Shown here: positions 21,405-32,360 of the stretch, in pieces | Numbering within the stretch: position 1 is the stretch's first letter | How the letters are laid out: the number at the start of each line of letters is the position of its first letter | DNA from: Isoetes taiwanensis | Taxonomy: Eukaryota > Streptophyta > Lycopodiopsida > Isoetales > Isoetaceae | Assembly (NCBI GenBank): GCA_021234155.1 | Contig: JAJEKV010000341.1 | Coordinates: 238,753 to 302,752 of the forward strand | Length of the DNA stretch: 64,000 bases | Reading direction: 5' to 3' | Program-made: the position numbers and the translations under genes | Notes under the pieces: model-generated | Database searches by the model: none | What the model was told of the DNA's origin: nothing | What the model saw: only the letters and a program-made list of their open reading frames with translations

Positions 21405-21952
21405 CAAGGCAGGATCTTTGTCAAACATAGATGAAAGTTGCTTTCCCTGCAAGCCATGAATTTTTCGTGAGCCAGCAATCAATAGAATGTGATAGACTGA
21501 AAAAACAAGACTGGAAAATCGCTCCCTGCTGTTCAGGATTACCAATTCTGTGAAGAATATGAGCATCGCTATAGCAGTCCATTGTCGTAGAAGCAAGATT
21601 TCCTCCTTATCTGAAAGAAGAAAAAAGAAACATAGATTAAAGAAAAATTTGAAAAACAAAAAACACTGGGTCAGAGTTTCTAGAGCCAAAGGGATTGAAA
21701 GCTCGACCAGGTAAAGTCGGAATTAAGCCGGGTGCATTTGCATGGAACATCGGGCAAAACTAACCTTTAACAATCTCAAATCAATCTAAACCTACCCAAG
21801 TTTTTCATGCCCAAGCAGTACGACGGGAATGAAAAACTGTAAATAACTGACTCCGTCAAACAAAACCACAAAAATCAACGGATGAAAAAGGTTAAAAAAA
21901 TTCAACGGCTAAGATCGCGCGCACAGATTATCCTAAAACTCCTTTATTACTA

Positions 21953-21983
21953 TATATATAGATAGATAGATAGATATAGATAA
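21953..21983 (+). repeat. (TA)/(GATA) microsatellite
   Basis: TATATATATAGATAGATAGATAG, a simple repeat at the end of a short AT-rich element-like stretch. Confidence 0.8.
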
Positions 21984-22538
21984 GTTATTTGGAAGTCCAA
22001 GACACAATGGTTGGTATTTCGCATTTTCAATTTCATGAAGGCTAATGTTAGAATTCCTTTATTCTTTGAAGGCATCAAAAGAAGTTGTAAAACACGCTCT
22101 TCAAAAACAAAAAAAAAACAAAAAAGAAGTTGTACAAGTTTTATTTTTTATTTAAGTGATTGTTGATGGCATGATGGATGTGCTGACCTAGAAGGCAGCA
22201 GCATCCCATGACCTATATGAAATGTGATGGAAAATGTATAAGTGATGTGAAGGGGATAGAGCGCCATACCAGGCAGTAGAGCGAGGGTGCCACTGACCTG
22301 GATGGGACTTGCCACCCTATGGTTGAGGAAGAGAAAATGATGTTAGAAGTTTTTATTATTTTTTTCCCTTGGAAGACTTTTATAGATGCTTTTGAAGACT
22401 TGAAGACATTTTGATATTGGCTTTTTGTTAAGTTGTGGTGCTATTTTGAGGATCAAGTTGAAGACAGAAGATCAAAGAAAAGATTTTTGAAGAATTCATC
22501 GGGGCAATGAATAATCTTGGGGGTAATATTGTGTATTT

Positions 22539-23095
22539 TATCTTGACTATTTTTGCATGATGTGATTAAATTGGTGAAATGTGTGCATAAGTTGAGAACA
22601 ATATGGGTATAATGTGGAGAAAATGTAAAAAATGTGCAAATATTGTGGAGGAAGCATTTATGATGTACTGAAGTGGAACCTATGGACTTGAAGGAGTATT
22701 AAAGTCCTTAAGAAATATTTTCAATGGTTGACATTCTGATGATGTGTCATGAATCTGGAAGAGCATGGAAGTTGCAAGGAGTTTAGATGTCCTAGATTTG
22801 ATGTTGAGTTGGCAAGAGCTAGTGAACTTATGGTAGTTAGAATTTGGATCTAAGGTTGAGATTTGCCCAGATTTGGTGGCTAGGACCAAGTGCAGTTTTG
22901 TATAAGATAGCCCAAATTCGTGTAGAAGGGAGGCCCAATTTTGGAAGATGACATCTGGGCAAAGTTCTTGAAGTTGTGAGTATCTTTCTTGATCAGTTGA
23001 ATAATATCATGTTGAAGTATGATATTTTGAGTATGATTATGTGATTCTCTCATGTGTTGTCTCAATTTCTCTAATCTCAAATGAAGTTAAGTTTA
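22539..23095 (+). repeat. Dispersed repeat family, copy 2
   Basis: Same-orientation partner of 12,946-13,463, with about 45 extra bases near 22,767-22,810 and a few changes. The two copies are 9.6 kb apart. Confidence 0.8.
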
Positions 23096-23099
23096 TGAT

Positions 23100-24761
23100 A
23101 TGAATTGGTGCAAGAAATTATGATGGAATGATTATCTTGGTGATTATGATGCCAATAAAGTGAGGCTTAGCCTGTCTCATATACCTTGAGATTTGCTTTG
23201 GTTCTTGTCGTTAGCTCTTGGTCGTCAATTTGCCTTGGATTGCATTGACGAAGCTAACATATTTTTTGCGAGGCAGATCAGGTTATGGAGATTGAACTAT
23301 GGATATGAAAATGGATCAGGCAGCTAGGGCAGTGAGGAATGAAGAACCCATGATGCATATCAACTTGGAAGCAAAGTCTTTGGAGGGCATAGATTGTGAT
23401 TCTTTTGTTTTGCAGGGATTCAAAGCACAGATATTAGGCATGGGTTAGCTTCCTTCGAATGTAGATCATGTAGAGCAGGTTTTACAAGCAGATGACGGTT
23501 TTGGCAGATGAAATAGTGGTAGCTAAACTCTGGCAGTCTCTACCATGCCCTTTTCTCTGTACGTTATGGATTTCTTTGTGATTGCAGGAGAGATTCCGGC
23601 CGATGATAAAGCATTGCAGCAAAAATGAAGCAAGGAATGACAAAGACATATTACAAACATGCTTATTTTTTTCATTTGATTCTCACGGTTTGGCTATGGC
23701 ATTATATCATGATAGAAGCAGATAAAATTGTCTTCTGAAAATGCTTTTGAATGCAAAAATAAGCTACAATATCTTCCTTCCTTTTTTTTTCCTTTACTAT
23801 CAGACAAGCAAGTGTTCTGACATTCCATCCAATTTTTGCTGGCCAGGCAAAGGAAGAACAAAAGCCATCCATTTAAAATTCTTGAAATCAAAATTATAAA
23901 GTAGATTCATATCTCTGCAATAGGCTCGAAATTCAACAGATTTTTTCAATTATGACCATCTTGTTTCTCTTTCGTGGACGTTAAGATATACTTCCTTCCT
24001 TCCTTCCTTCCTTCTTTGACAAAAACTTCAGATATACACCATGCCCATGCCTTGAACATAACTTCAAATGATATTCTCTAGATACAGATTGCATCATAAC
24101 TTGATAAGGCCACCATCTTGATCTAAACATATGAGACTATGCCAGCAAAGTGTTGCTTTCTCGAAATGCCCCCCACTTTATATAATCCTTCAGAATGAAC
24201 CAAACCCCAAGCTGAGCAGAACGCAAAATATATGCATCAGGCTGTGCCACACTCTACCAGCAAGCACTCAAAAGGCAAGACACGGGAATTGAAGAGAAGA
24301 ATTTGAAGAATGGAACAAGAGATCAAATACACCTCAATTGCACAACCAAATAATAATCGAGATAATCTAGAGGTTCATCCTCCTCTTCATTATTTGTTAC
24401 TTCCATGGAACACTCTATACAATAGATAATCTCTTCAAGAGCAAGAGTGAAAGAGAGAGAGAGAACAAGGAGACGTGCCTCATCTGAAACTTACACAACA
24501 AATCTCAGCCCTTCATCTTTGAACAATCTCCACCATAGGATCTCCAATAACTTACGTGTCTCCTAGGATTGCGCCATCTCACCCCATGCTTTAACCATTG
24601 AAAAGGACTTTTATACATCTTCAAGTCCAAATACAAGTGCCCATCCCAAAATATCCAATAAATATAGTATCTTCTCCAACTTCAACAGATAAATCATCAA
24701 ATATACATCAAATATGACAATTTAGTGCAAATTTTCAAAATATGAATAGATATACCACTAC
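23100..24761. other. Gene-free stretch with scattered coding-like pieces
   Basis: Contains a (CCTT)n microsatellite at 23,994-24,014 and an exon-like open stretch at about 23,357-23,515 (NLEAKSLEGIDCDSFVLQGF) that I cannot assign. Otherwise AT-rich, no gene supported. Confidence 0.4.
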
Positions 24762-24774
24762 AATCTCGTCCTTA

Positions 24775-26116
24775 TTTGGGGTGGGAATGAGGAGCATGTT
24801 GTGGTCAAGGTTGCATGGTCCAAATTCACTAGGCCAAAATTTGCAGGTAGTTTGGGTATGACAGACTTCCATCTGCAGAGTAAGATTCTGATTCCTAAGT
24901 TCATTTGGAGGATCCTTAAGGATATGGTTGACTCACCTGGAGTGCGATTGGTGAAGCAGTCACTTGGTCATTGTGTTCCTTTTGGGAAAGCTTCATTAAA
25001 ACCTCTTCTCCAGCTATGCCCTTTTCCTAATGCCTCCCCTTTTTTTGCTGGAGTCTTGGGAGACAGTACGGACCTTATTTCGTATTGATCTTGTTACATG
25101 TCATCAGTTGAGTGCCCCTTGTTGGTGGATACCTGTGGAAAATAATCTCCCACTTTGTGCCTCAGTTCATCCATTAACTCAACGGCGCTGGAGGTTAGCA
25201 AGAATCTTAACAATTGCAGCATGGTATGATTCTGGCCAGTTAGCGACTTGGCAAGTCTTTCAAACAAAGTTCTTATTGTCTCGATGGGACAGACCCATTT
25301 GGCAAAAGGTTTCTAGTGCTCTGCCATTGGTTGCTCCAGAGGCTACCGAAGGGTGCATGTGGGTTTTCCACCAGAGTGTTCACGAGCACAGGCTTGTGAA
25401 CTCTATGTATAGGCTGCTTGTCAATGGTGATATCCTTCCGTCATTCACTAAGTGGTCCCTTCAGCTCTCACCTTCTAGTTGGAGATGTATGTGGACTTGG
25501 GCTCGGGATAAACTACTTCATCCTAAGGTGGCTGTGCTTTGGTGGCAGATTCTTCACAGATGCCCTCGGGTGAATGTGCTTGTCCACAGATTTGATCCTC
25601 GAGTGTCAGCACTCTGCCCACTGTGCAAGCAAAGGGACGAGATCATTGAGCATTGTTTCTTTTTATGTGATCATCTCCAGCCTGTTTGGTCTTGGCTGCT
25701 TTCTCTTTTTCAAGTGACATTGACAAGTCAACAAGTGCTTCTGGCTATTTATCCAGATACTTGGAATAAGGTGCGGAGTCAAACATTTCATTTGGCATCA
25801 GGATGGTTGCTATGGTCCATCTGGAAGCGCAAAAGATTGTGTATCTTTCAGGGTTTGGATATTTTTCCTGTAGCAGTCCTCCAGGACGCACAAGCTAGAA
25901 TCGCTAAGGCTACCATTGTTCTTCGCTTGCTCCTGCCAAGCGACAATTGATATTTGAATCTTATTTGAGTGTATTTTCTTATGCATAGGCTGGTGGTTCT
26001 ATTCAGTGGATCATGATTATCCTCTGAAATTTTATTCCCGCCTCTACATTTGTATCTGGCTTTTGGCTTGGTGTTTCAATAAAGTTTGTCGATCTTCAAA
26101 AAAAAATAAAAAATAA
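24775..26116 (+). mobile_element. 5'-truncated LINE with 13-bp target duplication
   Basis: Flanked by the perfect repeat AATCTCGTCCTTA at 24,762-24,774 and 26,117-26,129. The 3' end is AATAAAGTTTGTCGATCTTC followed by an A-rich tail. The 5' end lies inside ORF2, a standard result of incomplete reverse transcription. It belongs to the same family as the elements ending at 10.48 and 12.07 kb, judged by the shared 3' end. Confidence 0.92.
24801..25950 (+). pseudogene. LINE ORF2 C-terminal part (RT end and RT zinc-binding domain)
   Basis: The first frame (24,801-25,040) encodes the thumb-side RT segment (VAWSKFTRPKFAGSLGM; ILIPKFIWRIL). A shift in the T7 run near 25,040 leads into the second frame, which continues to the stop at 25,950. 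This contains the zf-RVT domain: VAVLWWQILHRC, then CPLCKQRDEIIEHCFFLC with all four zinc ligands (C-x2-C-x8-H-x4-C). The catalytic RT and endonuclease parts are missing because of 5' truncation, so no active enzyme is encoded. Apart from the one T-run shift the coding sequence is well preserved, which indicates a fairly recent insertion. Confidence 0.85.
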
Positions 26117-26429
26117 AATCTCGTCCTTAATTCTATCAAAGTTAGCACCAGTTGTGACATGTATTCTGGCATATATGAAGACAATATTTCATCCAGAAGT
26201 TTCGGTGGTGCGTTGCATAAACTGGAACCCTAACGATGATTATTATACTAGCCATGGACCATATTATGCCCCTAAAGAGGCTCAATGTCACACTCAAATG
26301 CATGAAATGATATGCAACTTCCTTCCTGATCTTTAGGATCTAGTGAAATTATTGAAGAAAATAGAAAGTACAAATGAAAGGATGAATGACGTCTCTGTCG
26401 CCCCATTTTCTTTTTCTTTATGCTTTTCT

Positions 26430-26586
26430 AGTTGTATCATTTGATGCAAATGTATATCGTCCATGTATTCTAAAATCTTAGGCAAAGCCGTAGCGAAACG
26501 AGAGATGCCCAGAAGCCCCAACATATGATATGGGTCATAGGATCGACGAATCCGACGACTGTGGTAGTCCAAGTGCACCTCATTTA
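26430..26586 (-). repeat. Dispersed repeat, copy 2 of the window-start repeat
   Basis: Reverse complement of 4-105 plus 184-212. Abuts the (ATTCT)n tail of the long minus-strand LINE. Confidence 0.7.
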
Positions 26587-26657
26587 GAAATAGAATAGAA
26601 TAGAATAGAATAGAATAGAATAGAATAGAATAGAATAGAATAGAATAGAATAGAATA
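26587..26657 (-). repeat. (ATTCT)n tail of a LINE
   Basis: About 14 pure units of AATAG/ATTCT type. Because it sits exactly at the 3' side of a minus-strand LINE it is best read as a microsatellite-type 3' tail, as seen in several APE-type LINE clades. Reading frames through it (SILFYSILFY...) are not proteins. Confidence 0.85.
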
Positions 26658-27599
26658 TACATTAACGTCCCTCAGGCCGTGAGGCCCCCGGACTTGTGTA
26701 GCATCCTGCGAGCTCCCACAAGTGGGTGCTGCCAACAAACAGACGCAAAGGACTATGTAGCCTTCTAGCGGGCTTCTCTTGTTCTTTTTAATACCCGCAT
26801 CGTGCTTATATCTGGCTTCTTGGCCATACACAATGCATCGGTATCAACAGTTTTGAACTGTACTCTGTGGGCCTCTCTGATTCGCCTCAATAGTGCTTCT
26901 CAGATTATTAGCCCTTTCTCTTTATGCACCCCCGGTGTCTTATTATCATCTCTTTTATAGCTTTTGCTACATCTGTGAGTGTCTCTTCTTTGTCCATCAG
27001 AGCTGGGAGTGGGAGATCCCATCTGACCTTGTTAAATTTGGACCTTATGTATACGTGTAGAAATAGGGCAATCCTTGACCATATGTACCTCGTCTTCTAT
27101 TTTTCTGTGTCACATAGTGAGATATTCGATTCTGCTCTGTCTATTTTTCTCCACCTATCTTTCGACATTCGGAGATCGTGGCTCCCATTGTCCCCGAACC
27201 TAGCCTTGTTCCTCTGTTGCTCCTACTCAACGGGTTACTTTTGTATGTAATATGTCCTGTCTCTGTCCCCTGGATTGAAGGTTCCCAATAGCCATTCCGC
27301 TTTGGGCCCCGTGTGATGTGCTAGCCCGACTTCTCCTTTATGCAATCGTCCATTCTTAAGTCCCATCCATACTGCTTGTATAATATGGTTTAGTTGCATC
27401 CCCATGCTTGCCGTCCACCTCGCCGCGTCGTTAAACCTCGCCACCTCGCCCACCTCGCCATGTCGTTAAACCATGCTTGCGTCCACCTCACCACGTCGTT
27501 TTTCTTGACTCCTCTATTGCCAATGGCGATAGTTTGTCCTCTTTCCAGGATTTGTTGTCCTTCATTAGATGCTGATTGTTCTTTCCCATGCTCTCACCT

Positions 27600-29420
27600 C
27601 CATTGGCTTTTCCCCTGTTTTTCATATATGATTGTTGCTAATGATGTACTGCTTTCACCGGAATTCTGTCCGTGCCATTGCCTCGGTATTCCTTCTGTTT
27701 TTTCCATTTCTTCTACGATAGGCTGGTCCCCATGTTTCACATCCATTATAGGTTTCGATGCTACTAATGTGCTAAATAGATATGTTTTGATTTCCCAATT
27801 GGTGATCCTGCTTTGTTATTCTGATTAATTTCATCATGATGTAATAATTGCCCTATCATTTACCTGGAATCGTTATGCGCCTTTTTTTTTGACCACTTTC
27901 CCCATTTGTGTCATATCCCAAATACACGTATCCTATGGTTTCCTCTAGTTCTTGTCCCTTGTATTTAAAGGACTTGTGCTTTGTCTTTGTGTACCGAAGG
28001 TCACTATTTTTATTTTTGTCGGTTATTTGTCAATCCACGTCTCCAAACAAAACTCTTCTAGTATCTCTAGCATTCTCATGCATTCCTTTGGCTTTGGGCC
28101 ATCATACCTAAGTCGTCTCATATAGCATTATTGGGACTTTTGTTCTCCCTATCATTGGTGCCTCCCTGTCTCCCTCTCTCTCCTCGAAAAATTCCTGTAC
28201 AGAGCATCTATGTATATCCCAAAAAGTGTGGGTGATAGTGGGCATCCTTGCTTTACTCATGTGTCACAATCTATTGCTTCCCCTTCCCCCTATTTTGACA
28301 TATACCTTTTGATATAGCCTTGCAATCAATCCTACTAACCCCTCTGGTGCTCTTAGTCCTATTAGTCTAAGTAGGAGCTTATCTCTCGGCAGATCTTGTG
28401 TCAAAGGCTTTTTAAAGTCCCAATGAGCGACATATGATCTTCTTGTTGCTCTCCTTTCTGTTCTATCATTATCCTGGGGAGTCACTAGATGGTCGGTAGT
28501 CGAGTACTCTGGTGGAAACCAACTGACCTTGTGCCATTAGGGATTTTTGAGATCATAAAAGGGCCTTCTAGGCTAGCGACTAAGCTATATGAACTACCTG
28601 TCGTAAGGCGGTAATCCGGTCGGCCAAAAGCAGTTATAACTAACTCAACTGGATCACATTTTCTAGCATAAGTGTTGATAGAAAAGTCCAAATGACTCTT
28701 GTTTGGTGCAATAGATAGATCTCATTGAGATCTTTCCAACCTTGGGTGGTTTTGCATATCTTTTAGCCCCATAGGATAGTAAAAAATAGTAAAAACCATA
28801 TTTTTTGGAGTTTTGACCATCATAAGTGGTTAAAATATGTGCAAAGCACCTAAGGTTGGAAAGATCTCAACGAGATCTATCTATTGCACTAAACGAGAGC
28901 TCATTTGGACTTTTCTATCAATAGTTATGTTAGAAAATGTGATCCAGTGAGTTAGTTATAATGATTTTGCTGGACCGGACCCGTCGACTCGATTTCGATT
29001 GGTAGTTCATTTATCTTCATTTGGCTTAGTTGGCATGTTTTGAAGGCCCTTTTTTAATCTCAAAAAAATCCTAATGTCCGAGGTTTTCCTGTTTTACGCC
29101 CAACTCTTGGTTTACGATCTAGTGTTTTCGAACCATTTCAGCGAATCTTGGGCCCGACCATGATATGGTCCTATAATTACTCGGTTCTTCTCTAATTCCC
29201 CTTTATGGGGCGGAATTACCTTATTGAACGCCATCTTTGCGGAAGGCAAGTGTATTACCTCGTTGAATATTTACGTTATGATCCCTACTATACGTGTTTG
29301 TACACTTTTCAACATCTCATTTGTTAGCCCATATAAATCCGGTGCTTTGTTATTTGCCATCCCGTTTATAGTGCCCATGTAACCTCTTCCTTGGAGAAGG
29401 AAGGTTTGTGCCTACCTTCC
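27600..29420 (-). pseudogene. LINE reverse transcriptase, interrupted
   Basis: Minus-strand pieces: an N-terminal RT block with KAP...GLTNEML and IFNEVIHLPS (about 29,380-29,250); motif A region WDFKKPL...LPRDKLLLRL and LYQKVYVKIGG (28,425-28,270); motif B QGCPLSPTLFGIYID (about 28,250-28,205) after a stop; then a CMRMLEILEEFC segment (about 28,090) where the post-catalytic region belongs. Stops and shifts are frequent and the foldback sequence at 28.5-29.1 kb separates the first two blocks. Nonfunctional. Confidence 0.7.
28525..29090. repeat. Foldback sequence, about 560 bp, arms about 230 bp
   Basis: The left half (from about 28,528, GGATTTTTGAGATC...; then TGGATCACATTTTCTA, GATAGAAAAGTCCAAATGA, TAGATAGATCTC) recurs in reverse complement in the right half (from about 29,085 backwards), with a centre near 28,800. 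Pairing looks about 80-85% by eye. It interrupts the LINE RT. A transcript would form a long double-stranded hairpin. Confidence 0.8.
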
Positions 29421-29872
29421 GGAGCCATGATTGGTGCAGCCCGTCTTATATAGGCGTTCTGTATCTTGTCCGATCTATTTTACGTTTTCCGTTCCCCCCC
29501 TGGCGATTTGCTTTTCGTCTTTGAACCTTTTTCATATTGTTCGAATTTCTTAGGCGTTTTCAGGTCCTCGGCTAGTTCCCATTGGTGGGTTTTCAAGTCC
29601 TGAGCTTTCTTCCTTTTCAGTACCTTCACATATTTGTTCCGTTCTTCTTGGTATGCCTCAGTTCCTCTTGCTCGTTTGACTTTCTTTCTCGTTTCCCGCA
29701 TGCCTCGTCGAACCCATCTTCGACCGAAATGCTATAGCCCTTTTCCCTCTTTTCTTTCATCCCGAATCTTTGTTTTTCTTTGCTTCTTCCAAGAGGTCAT
29801 TCATGTCGATTTCCCTCTTTCCTTTGAGTTCCTTTCCCCACTCTTTGTCTATCATTTTCTTTTTCACCGTGT

Positions 29873-30782
29873 TTATGAATGCTCCCACTGTTTTCTCCGA
29901 ATTTGACTACCGATTTGTTCGATTTTACCTCTTCTTTGCACATCTTCCGCTCTTCCACTTGTCGCACTTATTTTGAGCGTGATGGGTCTGTGGCTATCCC
30001 TTCCTCCTAACGGCCATTCTCCTAACTCCATGTTTCCAATTTCCCTTATTGCTTCCTCATTTGCTATCACATAGTCTACTATACTGCTCCCGTGGGCATT
30101 TGTGCTTGTGAACTGGCCCGAAGCTTGCCATCTTCTTAGACCATTGCATATAACCATATCTGTAGCTGTACATACCGCTATCAGGATTTCTCCTCTCGCT
30201 GTCACCTCCATTTCGTCTACTGTGTTCCTTTGCTATTCGTCCTCCCTTCCGGTCTGTTTCCACTGTCCATCCTCATTGTCTATCCCTGCTTTCTGTGCTT
30301 GTTCTTGCCCCGTCCTAGCATTGATATCTCCTACTATGATCAACGGTCCCTTATCTCTGTGTTTCATGACCACTTCCCCCATTCCTAGTAATTCCAGCTT
30401 ATCACATTGAGGTGGATAATACACTATTAGTAAATATAATTTCCTATAGTCAAGCATTACAATATTCATAAGCATATATCTTTTATTAATGTCTGTTTCT
30501 AGAATACATGCTTTTCTGACACTTCTATTCCTAATGTAGCAGGCTAGCCCTGCACTTCCTCTTCTTGCTTTGTAATTCTTTTCCCTCCAACATGTGAACA
30601 GTGTGTATCCTGGTTCGTCTGGTAGCCTCTTAGCTCTGTGTTCCCACGTCTCCACTAGGCATATGATATCCTGGTCCCTTGCTGCGTGTAAGCATTCTCC
30701 GTCATCCCAAGGATATCCTGCAAGGTTCAGTACCGGATCGCTATTTCTTCCTTCCTTTACAGGCCCCCCTTTGGTGGTCTAG
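29873..30782 (-). pseudogene. LINE APE-type endonuclease
   Basis: Minus-strand frames 30,782-30,233 and 30,211-29,873 carry an endonuclease/exonuclease/phosphatase domain. DQDIICLVETWE holds the metal-binding Glu; GLACYIRN, IVYYPPQ and VGDINARTG supply the catalytic Asp/Asn block; and SSIVDYVI with GRDSHRPI stands where the usual SDH-x-P lies. This enzyme nicks the target DNA that primes reverse transcription. A frameshift near 30,220 and the changed SDH motif (DSH) mean that this copy is probably inactive. Confidence 0.75.
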
Positions 30783-30957
30783 TTAGTGTCCTTTCTTTAC
30801 TGTCTCCTCGTCCTTGCTTCCGGTCCCCCCGTCTCCCTTGTCGGGGTTATGCTTTGGTCTATTAGTTTTAAGGCCTCTTTCCGCTTCCCACCCTAGGCGT
30901 ATGCGTTAGGATCTTGGGGGCTGCTTCCCGGTCCACTGGTCGGTGTTACTCTTTCCC

Positions 30958-31793
30958 TTATCGTATCTGCTGTCCCTGTCCCCTCGTTGCTTCCAATTCG
31001 AGATTCCCATCTTTCTTCAGGTCCTGTGGGTCCATCACGTCTCCTTGCGTTGCTTGTTCCTGTGATGTGTTCTCTCGTCCTCTTTTGAGATAAAGTTTCC
31101 CATTTTTTACCCCTGCTTGTATTCCCGCCCGACTCAATTCTCTGACTTTTGCCAGTTCCCTGTGTAAACCTTGTCTTTGCATGGCTGTTAGAGCCTCTTG
31201 TACTTTGAGTCCGTTCCTAAGCTTGAACCCTGCGCGGATGATTCTTTCCTTGGCTGCCATGTCCCTCAGAGTTATATTTATCTGTCTCGCCCTTCCTCTC
31301 CATGCACCCGCCCGTACTGCTTTCACCATCACATTCCTGTGCTCCTGGAAAACATTCTCCAGTATTTCTGCAGTGACATGGAACGTGTCCTCGTTAGGCC
31401 TTTCGGCAACCCCTATCAATCTTACGTCATGCTTTATCCTTTCACGTTTCCTTGAATTCCGGTATGTGAGGTTTTATCCTATCAAAACTACGCCACGCAT
31501 CTAGATCTATTTGCTTCTTTTCTAATGTCACCAACCTTTGTATGATTTCTTTTCTTTCTCCACTCCGTCCATCCTCTTAAATTTCCACTCCCGTCTCCTC
31601 CACCACCCGCTTTTCGATCCTCCACTTTCCCTATCGCCTCTTTGTTTTGTTGTACCGCACCCGCCAGTGTATTTAGCGCATCCATCCTCGGCACCCTGGT
31701 CTCCAATCTTACTTCCATCTGTGCTAGGAAGTCTTGCAGATCCTGTTGGAGTTCCTGCCTGCTGGTTCCTACCGTTCCTGCTTGGTTAGCCAT
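30958..31793 (-). pseudogene. LINE ORF1 (RNA-binding protein)
   Basis: Two minus-strand frames, 31,793-31,488 and 31,419-30,958, resemble ORF1 of L1-type elements. The first is coiled-coil-like and Gln/Glu-rich (RQELQQDLQDFLAQMEVRLE). The second begins IGVAERPNEDTFHV and has KAVRAG, RQINITLRDMAAKERII and NGKLYLKRG, the order found in the RRM-like domain of Transposase_22-type ORF1 proteins. ORF1 coats the element RNA. The frames are out of phase, so this copy is disrupted near 31,450. Confidence 0.65.
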
Positions 31794-32134
31794 TCCTTCC
31801 TCCCTTGCTGTGGCTATACCGCTTCGCCGGACCCTTTTTCCCGCCGCTTGCTCTCTTCTGTGTTTTCCTGTATCTTGCCTTTCTTCCGTGGGCTTGTTAT
31901 ATTATTTTTCGTCATTTATCCGTTCTGGCGTTTCCCTTCACCGCCTTTCATGATTTGAATTTCAAATTTCAAAATTTCCCATCCCAGTTATGGTTAACGG
32001 CTGCTCGTTTCTGCCCCTTTCTATTGGCGTCTGTTTTATTGCGACCGATTTGTATGTATTTCCATGATTTTCCATGATTTCCTCATATATGTAATATCTC
32101 GTTTTTGTTGTATCTTTTTAGTAGTGGGTGTATA

Positions 32135-32360
32135 ACTTTGGTGCACCAATCGGAGGATTAGATCCTCACTGTCTTGGTGTACGGTTGGGGAGATGTCTCC
32201 CACTATCCCGTACTTGGCAACCTCCATTTTTCCACTTTCATTTTATGGGGCCGGAGAGGTTGGTGCCTGTTGCTTAGTGGTAGGCACCAGCCGGTGGGCT
32301 ATTTCCCACACTGTCCTGGTGTATGGCGGAGACGTCCGTCTCACTGTCCCATAGCTTTGC
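32135..32360 (-). repeat. Two tandem units in the LINE 5' region
   Basis: Two degenerate copies about 141 bases apart share CACTGTCTTGGTGTACGG / CACTGTCCTGGTGTATGG and a following GTCTCCCACT / GTCTCACTGT block. On the minus strand they give the related peptides GDISPTVHQDSEDLI and RTSPPYTRTVWEI. A third trace (GATGTCTCCCCCATAGTCC) is at 33,488. Confidence 0.5.

Noticed and set aside
26333-26831. Long open frames with SILFYSILFY-type repeats
   Set aside because: Produced by the pentamer microsatellite; no protein.
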